A stretch of DNA of 64,000 bases from Psettodes erumei (GCA_016785225.1 JAFBJZ010000871.1:1178001-1242000), one strand, 5' to 3'; positions 24,191 to 36,790 are shown, counted from the first letter of the stretch. Program-made: numbers and translations. Notes: generated from the letters alone by a model not told the origin.

Positions 24191-24559
24191 TGAGAGGGAA
24201 TGGCTGAAGAGTGTCTGTGATTCATGTCAGTCGAGCTGCTCTGCATCATCCTGTATTCACCAGCTCATGATCTACCACTGCCTGAGACAAGTGTGTGTGT
24301 TTGTGTGTGTGCGTGAACACTTTATATTGTGCCTACTCTCTGAGGAAACGGTGCCAAGGTTTGGATAAGGATACAGATAAAGACAGGAGAGATGGGGTTG
24401 TAAATCACACACACACATACACATGCGCGCACACAGACAGACACCGCATGCAGTTCGACCTTGACTTCTGCGGCTCCCCTCCACCTTTCATGAACATGTT
24501 GTGTATTATTCCTCTCTCTCCTCCTGGTGCTGAAAACTGATGCTTATCTACTTTACTTT
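24191..24559. other. No gene; short GT and CA patches
   Basis: GTGTGTGTTTGTGTGTGTGCGTG lies at 24,291-24,314 and a CA-rich run at 24,406-24,440. Frames across them are artefacts. Confidence 0.55.
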
Positions 24560-24690
24560 ACAGCAGATAAGGGAGAGCATGAGAAAGAGAAAGAGAGAGA
24601 GAGAGAGAGAAATGAAGAGAGGGGAATGGGAGGGGTGGTGGAGAGAGAGCAGGAGAGGGGGGAGAGAGATGCAGGAAACAAACCCAGAGG
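24560..24690. repeat. Purine-rich tract with (GA)n core
   Basis: A GA run at about 24,581-24,610 (AGAAAGAGAAAGAGAGAGAG...) is followed by GGGGAATGGGAGGGG and GGAGAGGGGGGAGAG. It is strongly strand-asymmetric and low-complexity. Confidence 0.8.
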
Positions 24691-26166
24691 GGTTTGAATA
24701 ATGGATAATATACCCCAAATAATGTGTGCTGTGTGTTTGTTAATTTGCTACAGGAAAGACACAGATTGAAATTGAATGCATGTTGTGTGCATGTCTATTT
24801 ATTTGTGCTTTTTCCGTGGAGCTCTCAGAAGTATAAAATGGGCCAAAGCTCTGTAGCAGAGCTGGGTGTTGAACCTTGCTATTTTTTGTTGCACCAGTCA
24901 AAATGTGCCCAAAAGCAGTGACTAAAAACTGTCAAATACCAAAAGCCAGCATGAAATGACTGGTTTGGTTCATAATCCTGTTTAGATATTCTTTGATGGT
25001 GGATCAGGTTTAACAGAGCTCACCACAAACTTTTTACATAGCACAAAGTTTAGCAGATTTTTTAGAAGAGGTAAAGCAGCCTGTGCAAACAATTGTATAA
25101 TAACTGTCCATATTTAGATAAAATAACCTTGATGATATCAGGGGTTAGAGTTTTTGTTAGACAGCCTATGTTATAAACTGCATATGCAGAGTTTGAATGA
25201 GGTGAGCGTTCACTCGGCAGGGAGGGTATAATGAAAGACAATATCCAGTTGATGTGCCTGTATCATTGATGCTCGAGGATGCAGTGTGTTTGGAGCATCA
25301 CCCATACTAACAACTAAATGCCTTGTTATCTCTGTCTCTTCTGCTATGATTTGAACTATTCCTTTTTATAATCTGCTCTTGTGAGTCTGCCGATTTTATG
25401 GCGACTTAATCCAAGATGCTGTATCCCCTTTATTGAAAATGTTGTCATTCAAAATGTATTTGAGAAATTTGGCTTCTTTTTAGCAAACAAACATGTAAAA
25501 ATCTCTGCAAGTAAACTAAGGCTTATTTTGCCACTGGTATAAAATAATTTGAAACCGCACCCTCTGCTACAGCATAGGGATGAAATTTGACTTGTGGACA
25601 GAACTACAAGGTACAGAACAGCAGTTCTCACAAGGTGTGTATCGCATGTCCTCTCTGTGTCCTCTCCAGCCTAATGCCATGAACAGCCCTTTCCTTCTGT
25701 TCTATTCATCATTGCTACAGACATCCAGCCTGTAGATGGCACATTAGCATGAAGTACAGTATGGCCCGGTTAAACGTCAGTGTGTCCTTGAACAATGCAT
25801 GTAGCATTCTGGTTGTGTTTTTGTTGGAAAGACATTTTTAAGTCAGTGTTTGCTCCCCTCCACTGTACAGTGTTTAAGTAGGTTACTATGGCTACTGTTA
25901 ACTCAGTACTGTTAACCCCAAATTACTAACTAATCTGAGCATGATATGCCAATCAAACATTTTGCGTTGTGTTTGCACAGCCGTATGTGTGTGCATATGA
26001 TGTGACCAGCAGCCTCCTACACTAGCTCTATTAATAAAAGTATTATCCATTGTGACTCATTCTAACGCCAACTCTGGCATGCTGACTCATACACATACAG
26101 TATCATACTCCACTAGCATAAGTTGCTTCTCAGTTTTAAATATTAGTAACTTCTTTTGACCTTGTA
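24691..26166. other. No recognisable feature
   Basis: AT-rich unique-looking DNA. No exon, RNA or repeat family was recognised. Confidence 0.5.
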
Positions 26167-26548
26167 CAATAGTCGCTTGGCTAAATGAGTTGTAGGTTTC
26201 AAGTCCATAGAGAGTAGTTTGTCAGGAACTCAATAGTGCCTTGGCTAAAGTAAACCCTGGTTTTCTCGGAACAGTACTAATTTGTAAGATGTTGAGCAGT
26301 CCCTTGGTCATATCAGTCTTGGGTCTTCTCAAGATAAAATAGTGCAACTCATTAGGACTTCAATAGTCCTCTGGCTGGAGTTTCCTAACGATAAAATGGG
26401 GCTAATTTGTTAGGATCCTTCCTGTTGCCAAGGCTGCACCTATTATTTATTCAACTAAAATGGCACTAATTCATTAAGATTTCAATAGTCTGTTAGCTTA
26501 AGAAGGTCTGGCTTTTCTTGGAATGAAGTGGCACTGATTTATGACAAC
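26167..26548. repeat. Degenerate tandem array, about 63-bp period, 6 units
   Basis: Unit starts (CAATAGTC/G...TTGGCT or a diverged form) fall at 26,167, 26,231, 26,294, 26,361, 26,421 and 26,483, so spacings are 64, 63, 67, 60 and 62 bp. A second landmark within units is a variant of AAAATGGCACTAATTT-TTAGGA-TT: CAGTACTAATTTGTAAGATG, AAATAGTGCAACTCATTAGG, AAATGGGGCTAATTTGTTAG, AAATGGCACTAATTCATTAAG, GAAGTGGCACTGATTTATG. The copies have diverged, so the array is old. It has stops in all frames. Confidence 0.8.
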
Positions 26549-27464
26549 TCAGCTGAAGCGAAACGGTTTTAGTGCAATAGAAATAAATGACTAATAATGT
26601 CTTAAGGCTCCGTTTCAAACATCAGATTTATCAGTGTATCCACTAAATACAGGAAGGTTTGCAATGAACAGCATCATTTTGGCAACAGAACATTCATAAT
26701 ATATATTGTTTTCCATGAAATCAACTACTTAATGTGTCTTGCAGTGGAAAACGTCCATTACTTTAGGAATACTAATTTCCTACCTAAAAATGCTGCACAT
26801 TGTTGATTTTCCTCTCAATTTATTGATAATTACTTTTCAAGGTGAAAAATTTAATATAATCACTAAATAAACAGGCATGTGTGCTCAGAAACGCACACAG
26901 ACACACATACACAAAGTGTGTTGTGCTGACTCATGGAGATTAGAGGAGAATAATAATCCTATTATCCTGTTGTCTTTCCCCCATGTCTTCTATTATACCT
27001 GACAAGAGCAGAAAGGAAGTGAGTGTGTGTGTGTGAGATAGGAAAAGCGTATGGGATGTGTCAGCGTATTTGTGTTTGAGTGTTTACTGTCCTTGGATGT
27101 GTACATAGCACTTGCATGATTGTGCGTCGTGTGAGCTATTCTGACCATTTCTGTTTGTGCACATGCAGCTGCGAGTACATACACTGCACGCTGACAAGGA
27201 TGCTAACTAACATAGATAAACCTTTGAACAACAAAAGTAAACGGAACAAACAAATGAAAAACCACAAAGATGTTCAAGTTATTCTTCTTCTTAGGGAGTT
27301 AACTTGATTGCTGGTGTGTATTTGTGTGCGCATCTGTGGTGTGGCCCTGTAGCAAATGGCTATCGATGAATATATATGGTCCCCTAATGTCCATTAGAGT
27401 CAATCTAAAATCAATAGTTGTCATATGATGGAATTAAATGCTCTAAAAGCATCAGAATGTTTCT
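26549..27464. other. No gene; short GT patch
   Basis: A GT run lies at 27,021-27,035 and a small CA/GC patch at 26,891-26,912. Nothing else was identified. Confidence 0.5.
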
Positions 27465-27735
27465 CTCTCTCTCCTTTTTATCCTGATGTGAACCCTTGTT
27501 TATCTCATTCTTCTTCCTGTTTCTCATCATGTCTTACCTAACCCCTTTTCAACTGTGTGCATCTCTCTCCCTTTTTCCACCTCTCCTCACTGTCATTTTA
27601 TTTTCTGTAATTCAGTGGCTGGTTTGTTAACAACCTGCCTCCTGCTCTCCTTCCTCTGCTTTGCAACTTCTCCCCTCATCCTCTTTTTCATCTCTCTCTC
27701 TATCTTTCCTGATCTTTCCTTCCACCCTCAAGGTG
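27465..27735. repeat. Pyrimidine-rich tract
   Basis: A C/T-biased plus strand (TCTCTCTCTCCTTTTT, CTCTCTCCCTTTTTCC, CATCTCTCTCTCTATC) with Ser/Leu/Phe artefact frames. Confidence 0.65.
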
Positions 27736-27860
27736 TTTAAGTACGTATTTATCTCTGTCCACTGCTGGATGTCTGCTAGCTAAATATCTTCAATAGCCCT
27801 TTACAATATATGGAAGTGGGACAGGCAGCCACGGCAGCTAAATTGCACATTTTTCACACT

Positions 27861-27891
<31 letters not shown>

Positions 27892-29283
27892 GCAGAACAA
27901 TTACCTTTGTGGAGGTGTAGGTTGTAATGGATTGACAATGCTTGACACTTGCAGCTAAGTGCTGACCTAATGACCCCCAGCTTCTTGGTATAGCTGCTAT
28001 GTAATGACTTTATCTCTCCCTCTCCTTCCTCACTCAGTCTATCACTGTCGTTCTCTCTCTCCACTTCCATCCACTCTGACCTCCCTCCGTTTTATCCACA
28101 CAGCAGCTCCGTCTCTTTTCAGTCACCCACCTACCATCAGAGCAGTTGCCAGTTGTCACTGAATTTCTGTCTGTGAATATACAAATACACACACACAAAT
28201 ACACACTACTGCCGCTGTATACACCCTTTACTAGCAGGTTACTAGCAGTCATGTAAAAACACATCCCCAAATCCACATGTATTCTTTCAGTCTATAATTT
28301 TAACACTCACACAACGCTTCAGTCGATGCACACAGTTATAAATAGGTCACCAGGCTCTGAATCAGACAGATCACTGTGATTCCCCTGTAGTGCGTCAATA
28401 CATTTTTTTTTCTTTTGTCTTCCATTACAATAGGCCTTGAATGGAGGTGGCTACTATTGTAATCCAATACAGTCAACCATATCTATAGCATGTTAGCATG
28501 AGGGATATGCAGCACTCTTTAGATAAATGATTCGACACTGTTACTCTTGCAGGTTTAGACCAGAAAAACTAGCCAAGTCTCGAGCCCCGGCTCGTAGCAG
28601 GTCGCTGTGTGACAGTACTTGCACTGCTAACATTAACCACACTGTGTATGTATATGCTGTGACTGTGCTGTGTCTCAATTTGAATTCCTGTTTAATCAAC
28701 AGGGTAATTAGTCTTTAGTAACATCCCATTTAGGGCTGATGCTTTATCTCATATCTGTATGTCTTTTCTTATGTTTCTGTTGTTTTTATCTCTCTCACTT
28801 TCATTCTCTTGTGTGGGATTGCAGTCATCACAACCACTGGGGCCCTGAGTGGTTCAGTATTTGTACAGTGCATCTCTTGTAGTTCATGTAATTGAGAAAA
28901 TGTTTAATAATGTGTTTCCTTTGTCTTTATTCCTGTCCTGTACATTTAACAGATCAGGCAATAATCACATATTAACCAGTTTATCATAATTTGTTTGCCT
29001 TCAACAAATGTATCAGTTTATTTTAGCCTGATTGCATTTACTTGTGTATTGTAATCTGATTTGCACTACTATCCATACATTTAATTAGTTCAATATACAG
29101 TATGTGTATGAGAATGTGTATACAGTAAGTGTGTGCAGCCCCTGGCTCAACAGATAAGTCGAGATATCATGGTTAACGTTAACGGTTTGAACATGGAGTG
29201 AAGGATCTGCAAGGTTTCATGGACCTGTCTGCTTGTGTGTGTGTTTCTGTTTAGTACAAGGTAAGACTTTATAGTACCATCTA
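27736..29283. other. No recognisable gene; (CA)n at 27,865-27,891
   Basis: An uninterrupted CA run of about 27 bp occurs at 27,865-27,891, and a shorter one near 28,188-28,204. A perfect 12-bp palindrome GTTAACGTTAAC lies at 29,172-29,183. The rest is unique-looking AT-rich DNA. Confidence 0.55.
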
Positions 29284-29586
29284 CTACTTGTAAAAGGAGG
29301 CAGTTTTATCTCCACACTTTCTTGGAACCATCTCCTTCATCCCATACTTGCTTTTTTCCTCGGCTTCTTCTTCGTTTGTATCATCAGGTAAAATCACATG
29401 GTGACTGAGATTGACACACTGACACAACTGGCTGGTCATTGCTTCTGGAGCTGCAGTTATGTTAGTCTCAATGGAAGTTTGCCATAGACACCTACAGGAT
29501 AAGATGTATAGATTAGTATCAGATTTGCCGGTGATGGCACCACCAGAAAACTTGATCAATGTATTATGGATAAGGTTTAAAAACAA
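29284..29586 (-). other. Exon-like open frame, unrecognised (minus strand)
   Basis: A 100-codon minus-strand frame of unusually protein-like composition, ending in a hydrophilic acidic/basic tail (Asp-Asp-Thr-Asn-Glu-Glu-Glu-Ala-Glu-Glu-Lys...) before the stop at 29,284-29,286. A plausible minus acceptor, CTTATCCTGTAG (complement of 29,492-29,503), would open an exon at about 29,491 and leave about 68 codons. Cysteines and glutamates are not explained by simple repeats here. I recognise no family. It could be a terminal exon of an undetected gene, a pseudogene or retroposon fragment, or chance. Confidence 0.2.
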
Positions 29587-30567
29587 AAAAGCTGCAGGTT
29601 AGCCAAATCTATTTCATGAGAAAAAGAAGGCAGTCTGTAAAATCCATACCCAAGCTGTCTGTTGTGAACAGGCCAATGTCCTGTATTTCCTGGGGTTCTT
29701 AGAAAATATTACGATTACTTGCTTGGTTACAACCAGAGTATCTCAAGTTGTGTCATCACTTACATTTCTTATCCCCAGATTTGACATCCAGTGCAATTAG
29801 GGATGAAGTCAAACGCAAACCTTTTAGTCTTTTTGCCTCTTAACTCGCATACATAAATTATCAGGCAATAGGTCTTTCAAAGGCAACACAAAGACATAGG
29901 ATGTATTAGGTGAAAATTAGGCAAATAATACAGAAGGCTACTTTACAACATCGCTACACAGCTGCAAGTACAGGTTAGTATTATACACAAGTCAACAGAT
30001 TATAATTTGTGGTGTGTATAAAATGATTGCATAGAAACTGACTTGTCTGGGATAACTGATTTTTACGGTTTGCCTACATTTATATGTAGCTCGATGTCAG
30101 AGTGAGAAAAGATGATGGAGGGAAAGTTGTGATTTAAAATGAGTTGCACCAGCCATGGCCTGAATTATATGAATGCCTGTATTTACTTCATGTATTATAG
30201 ATTGAGTCTGTTATATAGAAAACACCAGGTGTGCCCGTATCATTGCCTACCTCCGAGGCAGACAGCAAACATGTATCTGCTGAGTAAATATTAGGCTGCT
30301 CGGACAGGCACGCAGCGGTTGTCATGGTAACTGACCCATATGGGATGCTGGAAAGTAGATGCCATATTTAGAGTTGTGGGCCAGACATTTTTGCCTGCGC
30401 TCATGAGTGACTGAGAAATAGTCGGTACCGCTGAGTAACGAGCTCTGTGCGTGTGCGTGTGCTTGGATATTTGTGCATCTGCTCAACATACATAAGTGCA
30501 CGTTAACATGGGTTTGTGCTGACATCTTGGTATTGTTGTGCCAGAGGAACACAATGCAGTTTTTGAG
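29587..30567. other. No recognisable feature
   Basis: AT-rich DNA. Nothing was identified. Confidence 0.5.
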
Positions 30568-30572
30568 CGTGC

Positions 30573-30608
<36 letters not shown>
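30568..30608. repeat. (GCGT)/(GT)n microsatellite
   Basis: GCGTGCGTGCGT leads into an uninterrupted GT run to 30,608, then TTTGTGTG. Confidence 0.95.
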
Positions 30609-30611
<3 letters not shown>

Positions 30612-32908
30612 TGTGTTTTGAAGTCTCTTCCCAGTCAACTCGCTGAAAGGAGAACCATGTATGAAGAGGAGCTCTGCTGATTCTCTGCAGATTCTCTGTT
30701 TCTCTCCTGTAAAGACAGAGCAGAAACTGGGCCAGGGCTTCAGGGGCAGAACAGATGGACTGTCAAGGCGCTATCTCTTTTCCTCAAGTCACTCTGCTTT
30801 ATTAGCATGAATTTTAAATGAGCACTAATAACAAAGCAGGTAAATACTGTTAAATAAAGTAGTTAAAGTAACTGGTAGGCTTATATAACAGTATGCTAAA
30901 ATCCCGTTTAATGTCTCTGTTTACACAACGACTAAAACACAACGCAAACACGCATACAATTAATGTATCTGCGGGAAAATGCAGCGTCAGATATGTAGAA
31001 AGAGCGAAACAAAGAGAGGTTAAGGCTGCCAGAGAGACTTGGGATGGGAGGGAGGAATGGTAGTATTGTGAAGGCTGGAAACCAATTATCTACTAACAGT
31101 GGGTTCTCCATGGGGACCACTCCAAGACCAGCATGGGAAGCTGTGTGCATCATTGTCTGTGTGTGTGTTTGTATGGGTCTTGGTCTGAATTTGGACAGGG
31201 AAGCTGAGGCAATTATAAGTTAAATGTTCCCACTCAGGGCTGTTGTTTAAGATCAAGTCAGGGAAAGAAAAAAAGAGATGAAGTGAGTGTGTATTTAAGG
31301 AAAAGATCAAAACAGGAAAAGAATTGCTTGTGTGGCATTAACTTATATCGTTTCTTAATATGTAAGCTCCATTTTTGTCTGAATAGTGGAAATATTTCTG
31401 TTGTGTTGTAGCTTATTTCCCTTTGTGTACTTGCTAAATGTGTAATGCCATATCCATTTGTTTCAGTTTTTCTGGTGTTTTCTGAAGTTGCAGAGTGTGA
31501 AATAAGATGCAAGAAAGGGAAATAAGATGCACAAGATTTACAAGCAAATCGTCTGGAAAACATAAGAGCCTGTGCTGCTATGATTGGAAACAAAGAAATG
31601 AGTGAAAGCACTGCACACAACGAAGAGGAGGAGATGACAAAAAGGTCTGGTGCAGCTGTCCTTATAGGGACACGGTTCTAGTTTCAGAAGAAAATCATCT
31701 GCAATTTATGTTGGATGATGGTGGTTGCAAAAGTTGAAGTGAATCTTTGAGTTGTGGTGGGAATGGACAGAAGTAACCTACAAAAAGGTTTTGTCATTTT
31801 TTTTCTTTTTTGACTTCCTGCAGTTATGCACAATAGATGCTCTTAAGATTCCTCTGTGTTCACAGCAATGGCTGCCGTTGCATTTGCCATACCAATGTTC
31901 CAAACCAAATTTGGAGAAAAATAGATATGCTGTGATATCTCCAGTTCAATTGTAGTAAGTATGCAATATAAAACTTTGAAAACTGATCAACGGTGAAGGT
32001 TCCTCATCTACCACATCTCCCTCTTGCAACTGTATCCTCATACCTTCAGTTTCCTTGTACACATGGCATAGGTGCTTAAAACTAAATACAGATTCTTGCA
32101 AAACTGATCAGCCACATTTGCAAGAGCTTAGCTCGGCTCCCTGGCATTGCCACAATGGATATGAAGCACCTTGGATAGTAGCACCACAGTGTACTTGGCA
32201 GTTAAACTTGATTCAGAGTGGTATGAGGAGAGGGCGTTAACAGAGATTTTTACTGTTATATTGACAATCTGGAGTTCTGAGTAGAGGACACAGTGTACCA
32301 GACACAGTCAGCCATATTGACTATATAAAACCTGTTTATGAGCCCTGTAAACTTACTTGAAAATAACAGTGGGGGATGATGGAGAAGGATTCCGTCTGCA
32401 TATGAATGGAGTGTTGCGTCTGAGTGTGTGTGTGCGGGAAACAGAAGGTGGCTTTATGTGTTTGTGCATTTGGGCAGTTAGGTGCAGTTGTGTGTGTCAA
32501 AGATTATGTCTTTGTTTATATGTGTGTGGCTGTGGGCAACTTTAAAATTAAAAAGAGCGGTCTTTGTGTGTGTCTGTGCGTAGAAGCACAGGCAGTAAAG
32601 TCGGCATCCCTGCAACTGCTTCTTTGCTCCCCTCGTTTTTTGCTTGATGGGGGAGGGACGCGAGGATGAGGGTGCAGTGTTTTTGGCCAGAGAAAATAAT
32701 ACGCAGTCAGTTTCAGTCATGTAGTCGTGAAGCACAACTGTCGCTTGGCTTTGAGCTCAGTTTTACTTGGAAATTCGATGCCTAATGAGGCATTGCATTT
32801 TGTATTTCAGTGTAAAATTATAGCCATTATAGTTGCATTTTTATTCCTGCACAAGACATGGCAGATGTAAAAGTGAGATGTCAAAAGATACATAGAAATT
32901 GTCCCTTG
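30609..32908. other. No recognisable gene; small local duplication
   Basis: An imperfect 20-bp tandem duplication (GAAATAAGATGCAAGAAAGG / GAAATAAGATGCACAAGATT) lies near 31,499-31,538. Interrupted GT runs occur near 32,421-32,436 and 32,500-32,580. No exon, RNA or mobile element was recognised. Confidence 0.5.
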
Positions 32909-32985
32909 AAGGAACATTGTGTAGGATTTAGGGGTATTTATTGGCAGAAATGGAATAAAAATTATATTCATAATTATTGCTGTGC
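32909..32985 (+). mobile_element. 5' fragment of a dispersed fish repeat (MITE-like)
   Basis: AAGGAACATTGTGTAGGATTTAGGGG...TATTGGCAGAAATGGAATA matches, from memory, the start of a short non-autonomous repeat found widely in percomorph genomes (GGAACAGTGTGTAGGATTTAG...). After about 75 bp the resemblance is lost, so the copy appears truncated. No coding content. Confidence 0.55.
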
Positions 32986-34789
32986 CAATGTTTCCTGTTA
33001 ATAACATGAGGTAGAGGCTGAGCTCTCTCACTCTCTCTTCCTTTCACAAACCCTTTGACAACAGATCCATCTGTCCATCTGCTTGGACTGGCCATTGGGA
33101 GCACCGGCGGGTTGAACTTGGATCGTCCGTGCCGTGAGAGCGGGTTGAATGGGATTCACTTCATATCATACCGCTGATTCCTCGCTCTAAATTTTTCTGG
33201 AAGCTTCCTGTGTCCTTGCTCAATGTCTCCTGCAAGACAGAGAGTTTTGAACATCCTCGATGATGCTGGACTTATATTGATTTCGAGGTCAGAGGCTGGA
33301 GGACAGAGGAGTAAGGTGCCGCTGTCAATTGGATGTTATTGCTCAAAGTTGTTGACAGTTCATGTCTGCTACACTTTTCCTCTCTGTTGAATTGACACAC
33401 ACTTTTTACTCTTGTTAAAGGAAAAGTCTACTGTCTCTGTCCGTCTCTACTGTCTCCTGTACCAGGAGCCATTACTACTTGATTTGATTTTTAATTTCTT
33501 TTGCCATTCATTCATTCATGGAGGACAGAATTACGGATACAGAGGTAAAAAATTCATGAATCACAGTTGAGTCATGCAGAACTTAGGCAATTCTCTTTTC
33601 TTTAGAGAACCGGCATGTTCACAACATTAAAAAATATATATGCAAATTTGTTATTTTTTGTTACATTTTCTATATGCAAGTGTCTGTTGTATTTATGTAT
33701 GTCCCAGATCCTACGAGGACATATCTGCATCCGTTGCGGGTGTCAGTCTCCGACTGTGGGGCTGCATGTTTACCTAAAGGAGAAGTAGTAATTAGGTCAT
33801 GCATATGTATTTGGGTTTGCGAGTGCTGCTCCAAGCATTGCAGAGGCTTTTACCAAGACATTGTGGATCAGGGTTTGTGAACGTTATGCCATTCGTCCTC
33901 ATCACTGACATGCCAATGTTTAGAAACAGGCTCGAACTGAACATGAGCATTTGCGCACAGAGCCAGTGGGAGATCCATTTCACTTCTATAGACAGGCCCA
34001 TGAGCGGGTTAATAGACTTACAGGTTGATCGGGGAAGAGCCAGAGAGAGAGAGAGAGGGACAGAGAGACAGAGAGGGAGCGTGTTGGATAGGGAAGGGGA
34101 AAAACAGGCAGATAAGAAGTGAGTCAGGGAAAGCAGCTTTATGACTTTGTGTGTGTGTGTGCGTGAGAATGAGGAACGTGCAAACTTGGCAAAGTCTGAT
34201 TATCGCCGTCACGCTTCATCTTCCTCTTTTTAAATGTCTTGTGTCTGGCTACAGGTAACACAGCCAGATAGGAATAAAGTGTCACCCATACGTACGTGCT
34301 TTTTTTGTAGAAATTAAGTAAGAACCACAGGTGGTTGCTATCATGAAAAGCTGATGTTTGTGATTTGAATGAACCCTGGAGGAGGTAAATGTACTGAAAT
34401 TCTAGTGTGGCAGAAAAATATAGATTGTTATTATTATATTAGGTAAAACAAAATGGCTACTGCCACTGAGTGATCGCCTGTTTTGATTTGTTTGTGTTGA
34501 AGTCATTTTCAGGGTCTTAACGGTAAGTGTTTTTCCCCCATATATTTTGTCAAGAAATATGTTTTGAAGTGTGAAAGGGTTGCTTTTCAACTCTTTGTTC
34601 ATTTCTCATTTTATATTTGTCAAAAGACACACCCTACATCTGATGTTCCCAAGCAGTATATTGAGAAGCAATTTCACAGTTAAGGAAAACAAGTTTTTGA
34701 CTGTCTTTGAGCTTCCCAAGCTCTTATCGGCTTTTATAGATAAGGACGGGAAATCTGAGGAAGCGCATTTGGTTTCTCTTCCTCACATT
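32986..34789. other. No recognisable gene; small GA patch
   Basis: A GA-rich stretch lies at 34,041-34,080 (AGAGAGAGAGAGAGGGACAGAGAGACAGAGAG) and a GT run at 34,148-34,163. The GC-richer bit at 33,095-33,150 has no identifiable function. Nothing else was recognised. Confidence 0.5.
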
Positions 34790-35130
34790 CAAGACTTTGG
34801 TCAAGTGCTCGGACCAAAACACTTATTTCCTGCAGCAGGAATTCTGGTCTGCAGCTGACCCTAACCTCTGCAGGGGATCAATAATGTCTCACGTTATTAA
34901 AAATCAACCGCGTTGTCACCGAAGTGAAATACGCCCCACTCATCTGTCGTCTCGCTTTGTTCCGGTGTCATTATTCAACAGAACAACTTGTGCAGATATT
35001 TTAGTCCCTAAATCATCTCTGAAGTTTGTGTTTTTCCCTCATCTGACAACACAGCTACTTCTAAACAGGGAGTGTTTTAACCTATTATATGGGACCTGGA
35101 CGTGTCTGTCTATTGTTGTCGTGTTAGTTT
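34790..35130. other. Candidate conserved non-coding block
   Basis: Repeat-free DNA with a homeodomain-like core, CACGTTATTAAAAATCAACC, at 34,891-34,910. A plus frame is open for 111 codons but resembles nothing known. Conservation is untested; this is a weak inference from texture only. Confidence 0.2.
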
Positions 35131-35307
35131 AACAGTAGTTGTTGTACGTTCTGTCACGGCTGTTCTCATTTACCACAATGAAGTGCAGTTAATACTGAAC
35201 ATTGTTTCTATGGTTACAGAATTTCTGCCTTTTTTCCTTTTTTTGCAGTATCTCTGGTGCATTTAAGAAATCAAGCTTGGAAATAAGTGCATATACAACT
35301 GTACCTA

Positions 35308-35405
35308 CACTATTAGTGTTGCCATGATACCAAAATGACTACTTCAATACAACACCTGCTTTGATACAGGTACTGATACGATACACAGCGTGTTATTGAA
35401 TAATC
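35308..35405 (+). mobile_element. Dispersed repeat 'TAGTGTTGYCAYSATACC', copy A
   Basis: ATTAGTGTTGCCATGATACCAAAATG is followed by AATACAACACC and TGATACAGGTACTGATACGATAC. The complement of 47,925-48,012 starts ATTAGTGTTGTCACCATACCTAAAT and likewise continues with TGATACAATACC. Two copies in one window, in opposite orientations, show that this is a dispersed repeat. I associate the TGTTGTCACGATACCAAAATT word with short non-autonomous DNA transposons of fish. Confidence 0.6.
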
Positions 35406-36379
35406 GATAGAGCATGAAAGAGAAGAGACCCTGTTCCCATTAATTACGTTTTTCAAATCTAATTTGACTAAACAGAAAACTAAAAACACCTTGAGTTGAG
35501 TGCAGGCCTGTTCGCTCCGTTGGTCTGTGGAAGTTTTGCACGTATTTTACAGGCGGCCTTTGTTACGACAAATGTCAAATGTCGACTTTGTCAGGGAAAT
35601 AACGCCACAAATGGGCTGAACTTCATGTTTACTGCCACACTACAACATATTCCTTACAGATTAAAAATACTGGCTATGATATGTTTGTATGTGTGACTGT
35701 GATGTTATTATGATTTTAAGTGAACGTACTTTATTGACTGGCATTGTTGTTGTTGATGTTATTATTCTCAAAGCTGGCTTCTTATTGCTTTTTTTTTATT
35801 GTCCCTACATAATTCAAGGACCATTTCTCTTTTTTCCATCTGTATTTATATGTTGTTTTGACCTACGATCAGCAGTCTTTTATGCAGTCTCTTCAGTTTT
35901 TGTTCGGTTCTGGTCAAAAAATGCTGAAAATAACAGAATCACAATTGTATTGTAATAAACTGTCACTCAGAACAACGTAGCATTTTTTTGGGGAAAGGCA
36001 GTGAGTTGACTCAAACTGAACACAATACCCTCCGTGACTTGACGTGCAACAGAGCTGATTCCTTTTCGTTGTGCAATATAAGTTTTCAATTCAATGTTTA
36101 GAATTGTGTTAATAATAATGTATTGTGTTAGAGAGGTCAGACAGTAATGCATTTCATTATACACACAGTATAAGTAAATTTTACTTTCTTTTCCCCTTTG
36201 GAAATTGGCTTAGCTCTGTCGTATCACAGAAAGAAGTAACAGAAACCCAATAAGTCACCATCGCAGGGAATTTAATCTCATTTGAACTGCCGTGCTTAAA
36301 ACTTTCTCTTTTTTCAGCCAAGCGAATGAAATTGAGTAAATTTATCCTCTCCTGAGAGCCACACACTTTAAATCATGCT
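35406..36379. other. No recognisable feature
   Basis: AT-rich DNA. Open frames on both strands, for example 35,496-35,955, lack recognisable family signatures or supporting splice sites. Confidence 0.45.
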
Positions 36380-36790
36380 AATACCCTTTGTCAAGTGGGT
36401 ACCCAAGCCTGTTCTTTTCTGGCTCCAATACATGGAAAAACTTTATGCTGAATTAGATTATTGGGGGGAGGCAAGCAGTTCAGAATGTTCTGATGACGAC
36501 CAAGAATCACATTACAAGGCAGCAGTTTCCGGGGACAGAAACATGAAGTCCGTAGGGATTTCTTAATCCCTAGTTAGACAGCGGTGCTTGTTGATAGGGG
36601 CACGGCTTATCATTCTCCTGCGCAAGCCATTATGGCTTTTTCACCAATTCACTTGTGTGGGTGCAGTACAGCTAATCAATAGCCAATAAAGCCAAATCAA
36701 TAGAGCTTACAGAGCAATCTAGCACTCTAAAGGGCCTCTCCGTATCAGTGACACGAGAAACTGGGGATATCTATTTTAGGAGAAAAGGGA
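36380..36790. other. Candidate conserved non-coding element
   Basis: A repeat-free block with clustered AT-rich factor-type sites: GCTAATCAATAGCCAATAAA at 36,671-36,690 (PBX/HOX- and CCAAT-like words) and AAATCAATAGAGC at 36,694-36,706. A plus frame opening in it (36,375-36,566) has a short acidic Ser-Ser-Glu-Cys-Ser-Asp-Asp-Asp patch, but no family is recognised. The enhancer-like reading is inference. Confidence 0.3.

Noticed and set aside
29139..29190. tRNA/SINE-head-like words (TGGCTCAACAGATAAG ... GGTTTGAAC)
   Set aside because: Box A and box B matches are poor, the cloverleaf cannot be drawn, and there is no retroposon tail.
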